Notes: generated by a model from the sequence alone, not told the origin. A stretch of DNA of 18,300 bases from Gemmatimonadota bacterium (GCA_009840005.1 VXOR01000023.1:1-18300); one strand, 5' to 3'; counted from the stretch's first letter, positions 7,160 through 15,406 are shown. Made by a program: numbers and translations.

Positions 7160-9934
7160 CTATGAACGTTCGACGCGTACCTGATCTTTCAGTTCGAGAT
7201 CGTCGAGAACCTGCCGTAGCTCGGTTTCCATGTTCTGGGCAAATTGCGGGTGGACGCTCACGATGAATTCTATGCCGACGCTAAGCTCTTCTCCGGAGCG
7301 GAGCTTGGGCAGCAGCTTGGTTCCTAGCCGGTTCCAGACTTCGGGAGGCACAGTGCCGGTAAGCCGAAGCGTTGTCTTTTGATTGTCTGGACTTGGTGCA
7401 GGATCCGGGCCCGATTCAGGCTCTGGCTGGGGTGCTGGCTCTGGGCTTGGCGCGGGTTCTGGTTGCGCCTGCGGCGAATCTTCAGGCGCAGCTTTGAGTT
7501 CTTTGGCCTTGGCCTTGGTCACCAAGAAGACATTTTCTTCAAACGCCACTTCCTCGGCTGCGGTCGGCTCTTCATACCACAGTCGGTTAAAGCCGCCATC
7601 GTCCTTGGCTCCGGAGGCTAGGCCGAACTCTCCATTCGCCACGAACTCAACGACCTTCTGACGCAGGACTGCATCGGGATCGATTAGCCGCGTCAATGCG
7701 CCGTTCAGAAAGCTCTGGCGCAAACTTGTCAGCGGCCAAGCACCGGTGTCTTTGAATATCGGCGGCCAGTGGCGGTCAATGTAGCCCGCACCCACGTTCT
7801 CGTTGAGCAGGGCCTCGGATTTCAAAGCATTGATAATCCGTCCACAGAGCGTTTCGCCTGAGCTCGCGTGGCCGGCCCCGAGGTCGATGATCTTGAGCCG
7901 GTGCTCTTCCTGAGCGTCCGCAAGCGCGACGAAGCGATAGCCAGCCCATACTTCGTCCTTGGCCGCTTCCTCCGCGTCCCGAACATGGGTCTGAATCTCG
8001 GCGCGATCGGCGCGGTCGTATTCTGAGCCGAGGACGCCTTCGGAAACCTCTTGCGCTACGCGCTTCCAGGCGAGCCATAGCTCAACCCTGTCGCGCAGTT
8101 CGCGCCCTGGTTTCCTCGCACACCAGACCAATGAACCTGGGTACAGCCGTGGCGAGGTACCCCGCTCCTGCGTCCACTGGCCAATGCGCTCGACCACCTG
8201 ATTGCCGTCTATCCATTCCTCATCGGGGTCGAGGACGATCAGGGTGAGGCACGGAGAATCTTGGACTGTGGTGCTGTCCTGCGGGAAGAACGTTGTCGGC
8301 AGGGTTGCGCCGCGTTTGAACTGTTCCTCGACGAACTTGCGGATCGCTGGCTTGATTTCTGTAGCTTCGTCGAGCGAAGCCCGTCGGTCGCTGACGACCT
8401 TGCGCAGTGTCGCTTGGTGGTAGATGCGATAGCCATCCGTGCCGACCTTGCGGATAAAGAACCCCGACCCTTCGAGGGCTGTTGCCGCATTGTCGATGGT
8501 CGTGGTATCGATGTCGGGTTCGCCGAGCGCAAAGCGCAATTCCGGCAGATGGGCCACTTTGTCCATCTGCCCGCCGGAGGACTCGAACAGGATGGCCGTG
8601 CCCACGCGACGGTGGATGTCGCGCAGCGCTCCCGTGGCATCCGCATCCAGAGATCTGGCACGGGCCGTCGTCCCTGCGAGGTCTGCGTCAATCGCCGCAT
8701 CGAGCCGCGACTCGCCCAACTGACCCAAAATCACGGCGCGAAACTCGGGTACGTCCAACGGTGCCGACCCCAGCGTAATCAGCGGCTCAGTTCGTGCCTT
8801 TGTAAACTGCTCGCGTGCGGCCCAGGAAATCCATTGTGCCAGCATGGCCAGCGCGCCTCGGGTCTGCTGGAACTGGGTGAGCGTGCGCCACTTGCGCTGA
8901 AAGACCGAAAGGGTCGCCGGATGGAAGGGATAGCACGCCTCAAACCGACCCCGCAGAAATTCTCTTGCCTTGGCCTCAGTCGTTGAGGTATCGACCGCTA
9001 GCCACTCGGCGGGCAGACGAGCAGTGCGTTCAAAACACCAGTCCGCGTAGGTCTTGGCGACGCGCTTGCGAATGCGCTCGTTGCCGAGGTCCTCGAACAG
9101 CCGTCGGCGCACCACCTCGCTGATCTCAGATTCGTCGTTGGCGATCAGGTCGCGGGCGACGCGGCGCACTACCTTGGTGATCCGGTCCTGCCACTGCTGA
9201 TCCCAATCGGTCATTTCGACTTGGCTGCGCGGTAGGCTGATGACTGCTGCGGCCTGAGTAGTGCCCGTGACGGCGACGGTCAGATTTTGTAGGAAGGCGT
9301 GGAAGGGTTCGGCCATGGGGCGATGGCGGTTGACGAAGTTCAGGACTTCATCGAACAACAGCAGCACAGGCGCATCCGCAGCGGCGAATACATTGGCCAG
9401 TGCCCCGGTTCCCGGTGGCGTGGTTTTCGCGGCATCACCGAGTGCAGCGACGCCCTTATCGCCTGCCAGTTGGCGGGCTAGGTCGATCCAAGGTGTCTCA
9501 CGGCCTTCTGCGGGATCCCAGGCATTGCCGACGAAGACGCCGACGCGGGCGGGAGGAGCTTCTGCGATCCTCGCTTCGTTTAGGAGATCTGACACGCCGG
9601 GGAACTCGGCGGCCTTCGCGCCAGCGTTGGCGATATGGTACAGGGAAGCGAGTGTATGCGTCTTGCCGCCGCCGAATTGGGTGACGAGCGTGAGGACCGG
9701 CGCTGTGTTCTCGGTCTTGCCGGAAAGTCGCCGGAGGACCATGCCGGCGTGTTCTTTCAGGGCGCGGGTGAAGCAGGTGCGCGAGAAGAACTGCGCTGGA
9801 TCGCGGTAATCCTCGGGGGCGGTTTGGGCTACGATCTGCTCAAGGGCGATGGCAAACTCGTCCGGGCTGAACGAGCGGCCTTCGCGTACTTCTTTACGGA
9901 GCGTTACGGTTTTATACCAAGGGTCGAGGGCCAT
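7160..9934 (-). CDS. DUF499 family P-loop ATPase
   Basis: A 924-residue ATPase of the DUF499/COG1483 family. The N-terminal block MALDPWYKTVTLRKEVREG is typical. Walker A lies in TQFGGGKTH (85-93) and Walker B is LLLFDEV (191-197), followed by VNRHR. The centre carries long helical segments. Near residues 835-865 there is a Pro/Glu linker (PEPAPSPEPAPQPEPE) leading to a compact C-terminal domain of about 65 residues. DUF499 proteins co-occur with DUF1156 methylases and include the BrxC/PglY ATPases of BREX; their role is thought to be NTP-driven control of defence or modification. Here it is the last gene of a minus-strand operon, 43 bases after the DUF4276 gene and with a GAGAGA ribosome site. 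Its stop lies only 10 bases from the convergent dehydrogenase gene. Confidence 0.87.
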   Translation of the reverse strand: MALDPWYKTVTLRKEVREGRSFSPDEFAIALEQIVAQTAPEDYRDPAQFFSRTCFTRALKEHAGMVLRRLSGKTENTAPVLTLVTQFGGGKTHTLASLYHIANAGAKAAEFPGVSDLLNEARIAEAPPARVGVFVGNAWDPAEGRETPWIDLARQLAGDKGVAALGDAAKTTPPGTGALANVFAAADAPVLLLFDEVLNFVNRHRPMAEPFHAFLQNLTVAVTGTTQAAAVISLPRSQVEMTDWDQQWQDRITKVVRRVARDLIANDESEISEVVRRRLFEDLGNERIRKRVAKTYADWCFERTARLPAEWLAVDTSTTEAKAREFLRGRFEACYPFHPATLSVFQRKWRTLTQFQQTRGALAMLAQWISWAAREQFTKARTEPLITLGSAPLDVPEFRAVILGQLGESRLDAAIDADLAGTTARARSLDADATGALRDIHRRVGTAILFESSGGQMDKVAHLPELRFALGEPDIDTTTIDNAATALEGSGFFIRKVGTDGYRIYHQATLRKVVSDRRASLDEATEIKPAIRKFVEEQFKRGATLPTTFFPQDSTTVQDSPCLTLIVLDPDEEWIDGNQVVERIGQWTQERGTSPRLYPGSLVWCARKPGRELRDRVELWLAWKRVAQEVSEGVLGSEYDRADRAEIQTHVRDAEEAAKDEVWAGYRFVALADAQEEHRLKIIDLGAGHASSGETLCGRIINALKSEALLNENVGAGYIDRHWPPIFKDTGAWPLTSLRQSFLNGALTRLIDPDAVLRQKVVEFVANGEFGLASGAKDDGGFNRLWYEEPTAAEEVAFEENVFLVTKAKAKELKAAPEDSPQAQPEPAPSPEPAPQPEPESGPDPAPSPDNQKTTLRLTGTVPPEVWNRLGTKLLPKLRSGEELSVGIEFIVSVHPQFAQNMETELRQVLDDLELKDQVRVERS

Positions 9935-9977
9935 TCTGTATCTCTCTCTGATCGGTTATCTACGCGTCGGTTCAATC

Positions 9978-10604
9978 TCAGCTCCCCAGCGACTCCAAGC
10001 TCCTTACCCAGTCGTTGAAGCGAGGGCATTCAGTACGAATCTTGTCTAGGCCTATCTCTATTGCCAGAAGGGGGGCATTAACTTTCTTATCGTACTGGGG
10101 TATCACTTTCTTAATCCGTTTGCCTGGAGCCGTGTCCTTGTTGTCATTGATGTCTTCGGGAGTCTGGAACTGTGAACGGATTTTTTGCAGGGCTTCCACC
10201 GATCCCTCCGGTGCTTCAATCAAGCCTGCAAAGACGCTTACATCTGAGAACAACAGCCCCTCAAACTCATGTCGTTGGACATACGGGATTACCTTTTCTG
10301 GATACCATGGGTGACCTAGTTTCTGGCGAAGGTCTTCCTCCAACTCGTCGACTGTTTTGTCCCCTTTGCGACGAAACCCATAGAAGTCAACAAGCGATGT
10401 CACGGCATTGAAGGAATGACGTAAATGGGACATCTCCCGCACGAGTCGCTCCGCCGAAACATTCCCGCCGGCAGATCCGCCGCGGGCGCTGCCAAGTGGA
10501 ATCGGTGTCGGTACGACTCCTTTTTCCCATAAGTGATTCGCGAGAAAATGTTTGACGAATTCTCCTTCAGTTGGCCCCTCCACCGATATGGCCAGTCGGA
10601 TCAC
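9978..10604 (-). CDS. DUF4276 family protein (TOPRIM-like, partner of an AAA ATPase)
   Basis: A protein of about 208 residues matching DUF4276. The N-terminus IRLAISVEGPTEGEFVKHFL gives an acidic E10...E14 pair. RGGNVS-type loop residues (GGSAGGNVSAERLV, 42-55) follow, then LVDFYGFRRKGDKTVDELE (71-89) and HEFEGLLFSD (112-121). This acidic arrangement resembles the TOPRIM fold of OLD-type nucleases. DUF4276 proteins are often paired with OLD/SMC-like ATPases, as here, so a nuclease subunit is the best guess. The start is set at GTG 10604: it overlaps the ATPase stop as GTGA, has GGAGG 6 bases upstream and gives the family-typical short N-terminus. An in-frame ATG at 10634 is possible but would overlap the ATPase by 34 bases. 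Confidence 0.82.
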   Translation of the reverse strand: MIRLAISVEGPTEGEFVKHFLANHLWEKGVVPTPIPLGSARGGSAGGNVSAERLVREMSHLRHSFNAVTSLVDFYGFRRKGDKTVDELEEDLRQKLGHPWYPEKVIPYVQRHEFEGLLFSDVSVFAGLIEAPEGSVEALQKIRSQFQTPEDINDNKDTAPGKRIKKVIPQYDKKVNAPLLAIEIGLDKIRTECPRFNDWVRSLESLGS

Positions 10605-11725
10605 GGGCGTCCTCCGAGCAGGTTTTTCTGCCAAAGTTCACCCGATGTGAAGTTGTCGTCGAGCCATACCTGATAGTCATCTGGGGATAGTTTGCGAAAC
10701 TCAGTACGACCGTCCTGTAGCTCTAACACGAAAATTTCGTCGAGACCGAACTCATCAACCAACAAGGGCGATTGCGTTGCCACAATGACCTGCCTTTCCT
10801 CGGCGAGGGACTTTATCATACCTCCGATCAAAGCGACGGCTGCCGGGTGCAGACCCAGTTCCGGTTCGTCCAACAGGAGTACGTCGGGCAACATCTCCGG
10901 CGGCAGGTTGAGCAGAGTGACGAGGGAGAAGAAGCGTAGCGAGCCGTCGGACGTGAGGTGCGCGCCGAAGGTCTTATCTGTCCACTTGGCTTTCCATCTC
11001 AGCAATACTTTTCCATAGCTCTCCTCGATCTGAAAACGGTCGAAGACCGGCAAGATTCGGCTGATATGCTGGCAGATTCGCTCATATCGCTTGATGTCTT
11101 CTCGCTCCAACCGGAGCAGTACAGCAGCCAAGTTTCCCCCGTGACTAAGAAGGGAGTTGTTGTCCTCCGCGTCCCCTCTCTTTTTGAAGTCAGATGTGTC
11201 GGATGTGTCGTGAAATTGATAGACAACGCAACTGCGGAGAAGGTCCACAATTACCTTGGCGGTGATGAAGTCGTCAGCAGAAAATTCGCTGCTGGGATTT
11301 GTGGGCCAGATAATCTCGGTTTCCTGATGCCCACTTCCCAAGTATTTCCACGACAGATCGCTGATGCTGCGGAAACTCTCCTCGCTAAAGAAAAAGCGGT
11401 CAGGATGAGCGTGGGAAAGCATGAACTGATAGTCGTAGCCGTAGCGGCCCGTTTCGGTTCTCAATCTAACTTCGGCCTCTATGCGTGAGGTACGTCGGCT
11501 GCCACCATACAACTGATCGTCGGCCCCTCCTTGCATCTCGACGAACTCGGCGAGTCTGCGAGACCCGAGCATCCAGCTCAGCATTTCAAAGAAGCGAATG
11601 AAATTGGACTTGCCCGAGCCGTTGGCACCAATTAGGACCGCCGCCTTCGGAATTTCCGAAAGCTCGACATTGGCTAGCGATCGGAAGCCCCGGATGCGGA
11701 CGGATTCGATCATTGTTGGTTCCAT
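10601..11725 (-). CDS. AAA ATPase, OLD/SMC-like (AAA_15/AAA_21 type)
   Basis: A 374-residue ABC-like ATPase. The N-terminus MIESVRIRGFRSLANVELSEIP is the usual RecF/OLD-like start. Walker A is GANGSGKS (33-40). A signature-like DGSLRF (260-265), Walker B LLLDEPELGLHP (284-294) and the switch segment VATQSP (315-320) complete the site. The middle (about 60-230) is a variable helical insertion. It has no fused TOPRIM domain; the next gene, DUF4276, probably supplies that activity in trans, as in two-gene ATPase/nuclease defence modules. The start at 11725 (MEPTMIES) is chosen because AAAGGA lies about 6 bases upstream. The longer upstream frame runs into the methylase gene and has no family match. 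It starts 10 bases after the methylase stop and overlaps DUF4276 by 4 bases. Confidence 0.86.
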   Translation of the reverse strand: MEPTMIESVRIRGFRSLANVELSEIPKAAVLIGANGSGKSNFIRFFEMLSWMLGSRRLAEFVEMQGGADDQLYGGSRRTSRIEAEVRLRTETGRYGYDYQFMLSHAHPDRFFFSEESFRSISDLSWKYLGSGHQETEIIWPTNPSSEFSADDFITAKVIVDLLRSCVVYQFHDTSDTSDFKKRGDAEDNNSLLSHGGNLAAVLLRLEREDIKRYERICQHISRILPVFDRFQIEESYGKVLLRWKAKWTDKTFGAHLTSDGSLRFFSLVTLLNLPPEMLPDVLLLDEPELGLHPAAVALIGGMIKSLAEERQVIVATQSPLLVDEFGLDEIFVLELQDGRTEFRKLSPDDYQVWLDDNFTSGELWQKNLLGGRP

Positions 11726-11735
11726 CTCATTCCTT

Positions 11736-13838
11736 TCACCTCGGCACCGCCAACAGCATGGCGTCGAGAAGTCGTTTTTCGTTGCAGCCTTGAGGGTAAA
11801 GGGCGGATAGGGCGTTGGCAAGGCGGAGGAAGTCGGGGCCGCGATCTTGCTCGGCGTAGATTAGCGTCCGCAGGGCGTTGGCGTGGCCGCTGGATTGGAG
11901 CAGCATGGCGGTGTGGACGCGGTCGAGGGTGGTATCGCCAAGCGTTGCGGCGAGGTGGTCGTCGGAGGATTCGCCGTAGCGCGGGCGCGGCTCCCGGACG
12001 AGAGTGGATGCGCCGTCCTGCAAGTCGGGGAAGAGCGTCTGTTGCAAGCTGGTGTGCGGGTCGTTTTCGATGTAGGTGGCGGCGGCGGCAGCGCCGTCCT
12101 CGCCGAAGAGCTTTTTGGCGCGCTCGGCTACTGGTAGTAGGCGCACGACGCCCTTTTCTTGGCCGATGATGCGGTCGGTCCAGGTGTCGAGGTCAATGCC
12201 CATGGGCTGGGCGAAGCGGCGCACCACGTCGAAGGGGAGCGCAAATCCCGTGGCTGCTGCCTTGGCGACGGCTTCTTCGTCGGCCTCGTCGTCTTGTTCC
12301 TGACTCTCTGCAACAGAGGTCGTGCTCTGGAGCGTCCACAGGAAGAGCGCGGTCAGGCGGGCGTCCTCTTCCAGCGCGCCGGACAGGCCGTTGCGCGCTT
12401 GGGCTTCTGCGGTGCCGAGTACCTGTTGCAGCGCGGCGCGGCCGACGACTTCCCAGACTTTCTCCAAGTAATCGGGCAGGCCGATTATATCGCCCTCGGC
12501 GGTTTCGACAGCGCGGTAGCGGCTGAAAATTTCGAGCGCCGGGCCGATGCAGGCGAAGACCAGATCGGCACCTCGGATGCCTTCGCCCTGCAAGCGCTCG
12601 ATCCAGTCAGAGACGCGGACTGGCAGTTCGCGCAGGACATCGGCCCAGTCGCCGATGGGGGCGTCTTCGGGACGGGGGCGGCAGATGAGGTGGACGCTGG
12701 TGGCGAGGGCGGCGGAATCGCGTGCGTTGAGTCTGGAACCCATTTCGGTTGCTATCGGCCAAGAGCCGGTGATAGTCCAGCCACCTTGAATCATGCCAGA
12801 GAGCAGGGCCTCCCAGCCCTCGGTGGTCTTATGGGCGAAGACGACAGAGCCGACGCCGTTTTCGCTTAGCACACGATGGCCTTCGGCCAAGGCTTTTGCC
12901 ATTGTTTCCTCAAACCATGCGCGATCTTTGGGACGACCGTCAACTCGCTTGGTTTCGTCTTGCACGGCCTCGGACGTCTTGGGCGAGAGCGGGTTGTCTG
13001 GATCAAACGGGTCGCGCAGTAATGGGCTATCGGGTAGCGTCCGCTTGAGCCAAACGAGGAAGAAGTCGGAGAGATCGGAATAGGGTATGGCGTCGTAGTA
13101 GGGTGGGTCGGTGAACCAGACACCAGTGGTTTGATCGGGTAGAGGATGGTCGGTAGCGTCAGCCTGCTGCACTTGACCAGAGATCAACTCCCACGAAGTA
13201 ATATCAAGCACTTTGGCTACCGAACTGATAGCACTCGCCCAGCTTCTTGATGCGTCTGCCATATAGTTTGATTCGCCGAAATCCCAAACAATCGGTAGGG
13301 TTTGCCGTGCGAATACATGCTTGACCTCCTCCCCAGAAGCCAGCCAACTAGAAATGGCCGCGCTTCTATCGGCGGTTCGGTTTGTAGCAATGGCTAGGAA
13401 CCGTCCTAATGACTCCGGCGACTTTGAAACCAACCGCCCCAACGCCACTAACGCCACCTTCTGCCGCGCCGTGAACAAGTCATCCCACTGGAACATCCCG
13501 TAGAGTTGCACACTGAACGCACGCCCCGCACCCAAACCGCCTCCGGTAGGTGTTGGCTCATCTGGCACCGGACAAAGCCCCTGCTTCCCGCCCCGCTCCC
13601 ATTCCTCCAGAATCTGAGCTACCCGCTCCTGAGCCTTTCGCACCGCCGCGTAGTCCGCGTCCGTTGGCAGCCGATAGTGTCGCCCCGTCTGCCTAGGTTT
13701 GAGTGTCACCACTGCCGTCATCCGCGTCCCACCCGTCCGCCGCCCATCCGCGTCGAAAATCACATCCGCGCCGCCCGTTGGGCCGCAAGCTGCGCCCGCA
13801 CCCGCTCCGGCGGCAACACCACGCCACAGCACAGACAA
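11736..13838 (-). CDS. DUF1156 (COG1743) adenine-specific DNA methylase, C-terminal part, out of frame with its N-terminus
   Basis: This frame holds the catalytic C-terminal two thirds of a COG1743 methylase. Motif IV is DPPYYD (residues 244-249 of the frame) in TDPPYYDAIPYSDLSDFF, which identifies an N6-adenine (or N4-cytosine) amino-methyltransferase. SVVFAHKTTEGWEALL and the WPIATEMGSRLNA region are also family-typical. Real similarity begins at GGADVIFDADGRR (about 13774 leftwards). The residues before it (MSVLWRGVAAGAG) are a frame artefact over the preceding part. If translated separately, an internal start such as the Met codon at 13721 would be needed. Joined to the upstream part, the protein would be about 988 residues, the normal family length. 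It is followed 10 bases later by the ATPase gene. Confidence 0.85.
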   Translation of the reverse strand: MSVLWRGVAAGAGAGAACGPTGGADVIFDADGRRTGGTRMTAVVTLKPRQTGRHYRLPTDADYAAVRKAQERVAQILEEWERGGKQGLCPVPDEPTPTGGGLGAGRAFSVQLYGMFQWDDLFTARQKVALVALGRLVSKSPESLGRFLAIATNRTADRSAAISSWLASGEEVKHVFARQTLPIVWDFGESNYMADASRSWASAISSVAKVLDITSWELISGQVQQADATDHPLPDQTTGVWFTDPPYYDAIPYSDLSDFFLVWLKRTLPDSPLLRDPFDPDNPLSPKTSEAVQDETKRVDGRPKDRAWFEETMAKALAEGHRVLSENGVGSVVFAHKTTEGWEALLSGMIQGGWTITGSWPIATEMGSRLNARDSAALATSVHLICRPRPEDAPIGDWADVLRELPVRVSDWIERLQGEGIRGADLVFACIGPALEIFSRYRAVETAEGDIIGLPDYLEKVWEVVGRAALQQVLGTAEAQARNGLSGALEEDARLTALFLWTLQSTTSVAESQEQDDEADEEAVAKAAATGFALPFDVVRRFAQPMGIDLDTWTDRIIGQEKGVVRLLPVAERAKKLFGEDGAAAAATYIENDPHTSLQQTLFPDLQDGASTLVREPRPRYGESSDDHLAATLGDTTLDRVHTAMLLQSSGHANALRTLIYAEQDRGPDFLRLANALSALYPQGCNEKRLLDAMLLAVPR

Positions 13839-14701
13839 GTCGCTCGCGCCCGCGTCACTGTGCCGCCGCGTACCTCTCTATCCGTCTCTGGCTCAAATAC
13901 CTCAAACTCGACGCTCGGTGGCTCCCCTTCGCAGCGCTCGACTCGATGCCGTAGTGCCCACTTGCGCTTGGCCTTCTTGCACAGCCAGAACGAACGCATC
14001 AGCGGAATCTCCGCGCCGCAGTTGGGCGCTTCGCAGCGCACCGTGCGTGCCCACAAATAGGCAATCGGCGTCGCCCCGTCCGGGTCCTTGGGATACAGAT
14101 CGGCCAACTCCTGCTCGGCCTGTTGCTTAATCTCGCCGCCGACCCGGCGCAGTTCCTCTGCCAGCCCCGGTCCGTGTCGCGGAATGTCCTCCAGCATCAC
14201 CTTGAGAATCAGGCACGCCACCGGATTCAGATCGCTGGCGAACGCCTCGCAGCCCAGCCGCAATGCCTCCAGCGGGATCGAACCTCCGCCCGCAAACGGG
14301 TACACCACAAGCGGTGGCTCTTCGCCATGCGCCGTCTTCACCAGCGCCCGACTCACGTCGAGATGGGTGCGATCCGCAGCATTTTTCCAGTTGGCGAAGT
14401 TGGCGATGAACGACAGCAATCCCTGTCGCAGTTCTACGTCATTCGTCGGTGGCTGCCGCACCGCCCGCAGAATCTTCCGCGCTTGCTGCTTAAAGTCCTC
14501 CGGGCAGTGCTCGTCACACGGGTCCGGCAGCAGCAACGCCAGCAATACTGCCCGCGACGAGGCCAACGGCCGCCGTGCCCACCACAGGTGCAGCGTCGAG
14601 GGGTGGCCGTGGCGAATCGACTTCTCCCGCGCCGCATGTTTGGAAACCTCGGCGATGGGGAAATCGACTTCGGCGAGACGCTTGCATTTGCGAGGGATCA
14701 C
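13760..14701 (-). CDS. DUF1156 (COG1743) DNA methylase, N-terminal part (Zn-ribbon), frameshifted
   Basis: The N-terminal 313 residues of the methylase. The DUF1156 signature reads AREKSIRHGHPSTLHLWWARRPLASSRAV (25-51). Motif I, for AdoMet binding, is VVYPFAGGGSIPLEA (132-146), followed by SDLNPVA (156-162). Zn-ribbon cysteines are Cys223, Cys228 and the CLCCG cluster (289-293). The frame then ends RAARM-stop where the family should continue RGGADVIF, so a single lost base is inferred. The start is GTG 14701, overlapping the HEPN stop as GTGA; family members begin with this same RLAEVDFPIAEVS segment close to Met. The product methylates DNA, presumably marking self DNA for the associated ATPases. 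Whether the enzyme is functional depends on whether the frameshift is genuine. Confidence 0.86.
   Translation of the reverse strand: MIPRKCKRLAEVDFPIAEVSKHAAREKSIRHGHPSTLHLWWARRPLASSRAVLLALLLPDPCDEHCPEDFKQQARKILRAVRQPPTNDVELRQGLLSFIANFANWKNAADRTHLDVSRALVKTAHGEEPPLVVYPFAGGGSIPLEALRLGCEAFASDLNPVACLILKVMLEDIPRHGPGLAEELRRVGGEIKQQAEQELADLYPKDPDGATPIAYLWARTVRCEAPNCGAEIPLMRSFWLCKKAKRKWALRHRVERCEGEPPSVEFEVFEPETDREVRGGTVTRARATCLCCGVVLPPERVRAQLAAQRAARM
13774..13776 (-). other. Frameshift site in the DUF1156 methylase
   Basis: On the minus strand the sequence reads CAACGGGCGGCGCGG. Adding one G to the GGG run gives CAA CGG GGC GGC GCG GAT, which restores the family-typical QRGGAD and joins both halves into one frame of about 988 codons. 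A single-base deletion in a G run may be a sequencing error or a natural inactivating or phase-variable change. Confidence 0.75.
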
Positions 14702-15093
14702 AGTATGCGTTCCTCAGCCCAGCGGACGACGGCTTCGGCGATGGCGATGGCTTCGGCGTAGTCCTGAGCGGTAACAGGCCCTATGTCGCCGGGATAGCGC
14801 GTGATAGTGGCGTATTTAGTCAACTTGCTGGCTTGACGGATCGGCGCTAGTATGACTTCTCCCTCGTCTTCGAGCAGTGATAACAGGCGGTCGAGGTCAT
14901 GTACGTAAGGGAACTCGATGTTACGTACTATCATCACGGCCTTGATAGCTTTTTCGGCGGCTTGCTGGGCGTTGAAGCACAAATTTTCGAGATAGACCCC
15001 AGGCACCTCGTTCTTGGCTTGAGTCAGGTCGCTTCGGGCGCGGTTTATCCATTCCCGTGGGTCGTCAGGTGGAAAGCGTTCAGGCGGCTTCAT
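14698..15093 (-). CDS. HEPN domain protein (partner of MNT nucleotidyltransferase)
   Basis: A 131-residue helical protein with a HEPN domain. The WINRARSDLTQAKNE helix (about 15-29) is followed by CFNAQQAAEKAIKAVMI (39-55) and FPYVHDLDRLLSLLE (61-75), all family-typical. HEPN proteins next to MNT genes often form type VII-like toxin-antitoxin pairs in which HEPN is an RNase and MNT an AMPylating antitoxin. The catalytic R-X4-6-H motif is not evident here: Arg57 and His65 are separated by seven residues. This may therefore be the non-RNase HEPN subgroup. The start at 15093 has AAGGAAGGA about 7 bases upstream; a longer frame would run deep into the MNT gene. It overlaps MNT by 14 bases and the methylase by 4, tying the pair to the defence operon. 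Confidence 0.85.
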   Translation of the reverse strand: MKPPERFPPDDPREWINRARSDLTQAKNEVPGVYLENLCFNAQQAAEKAIKAVMIVRNIEFPYVHDLDRLLSLLEDEGEVILAPIRQASKLTKYATITRYPGDIGPVTAQDYAEAIAIAEAVVRWAEERIL

Positions 15094-15406
15094 AAACGAT
15101 CCTTCCTTCGCGCAGGGCTGGCTTGATGACCAATGCGTGGCTGTCCTTGTAGCGCTCGACCGCTTGGGGCGTGACGACGATGGCGTCAACAGCCGCGCCG
15201 ACCCTGTGCAGGTTCTGGTAAATCTGCCCCATAAGTTCAAGCGGGTTCGCACATTCTTTTATAATGAGCAGATCGACGTCGCTGTGGCGGTTCATCTCGC
15301 CACGAGCAGCAGACCCGAAGAGGATGATCTTCTCCGGCTGCACCACCTCTACAATGCGCCGAATGATATCGTCCAATATTTGTTGATCCAGCATTTCCTT
15401 GTTCAT
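15080..15406 (-). CDS. MNT-type nucleotidyltransferase (candidate antitoxin)
   Basis: A 108-residue minimal nucleotidyltransferase of the polymerase-beta superfamily. The signature ILFGSAARGEMNRHSDVDLLI gives Gly31-Ser32 and Asp43/Asp45 (GSx10DxD). AVDAIVV supplies the third acidic residue, Asp74, so the catalytic triad is complete. MntA-like proteins adenylylate tyrosines of their HEPN partners and so neutralise them. The start at 15406 is supported by GGAGAG 6 bases upstream. It is followed, with a 14-base overlap, by the HEPN gene. It lies 40 bases after the small upstream gene and is the likely first enzyme gene of the minus-strand operon. Confidence 0.87.
   Translation of the reverse strand: MNKEMLDQQILDDIIRRIVEVVQPEKIILFGSAARGEMNRHSDVDLLIIKECANPLELMGQIYQNLHRVGAAVDAIVVTPQAVERYKDSHALVIKPALREGRIVYEAA

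Noticed and set aside
8261..8986. Plus-strand open frame of 241 codons inside the DUF499 gene
   Set aside because: Antisense shadow of a high-GC gene: no recognisable motif, no ribosome site, and the opposite strand has Walker motifs and family similarity.
12159..12869. Plus-strand open frame of 236 codons inside the methylase gene
   Set aside because: Antisense shadow; the minus strand encodes the DPPY motif and conserved methylase sequence.
7160..15406. Canonical BREX locus
   Set aside because: DUF499 and a COG1743-type methylase are present, but no PglZ phosphatase, BrxL protease, BrxA/B or helicase is encoded in the window.
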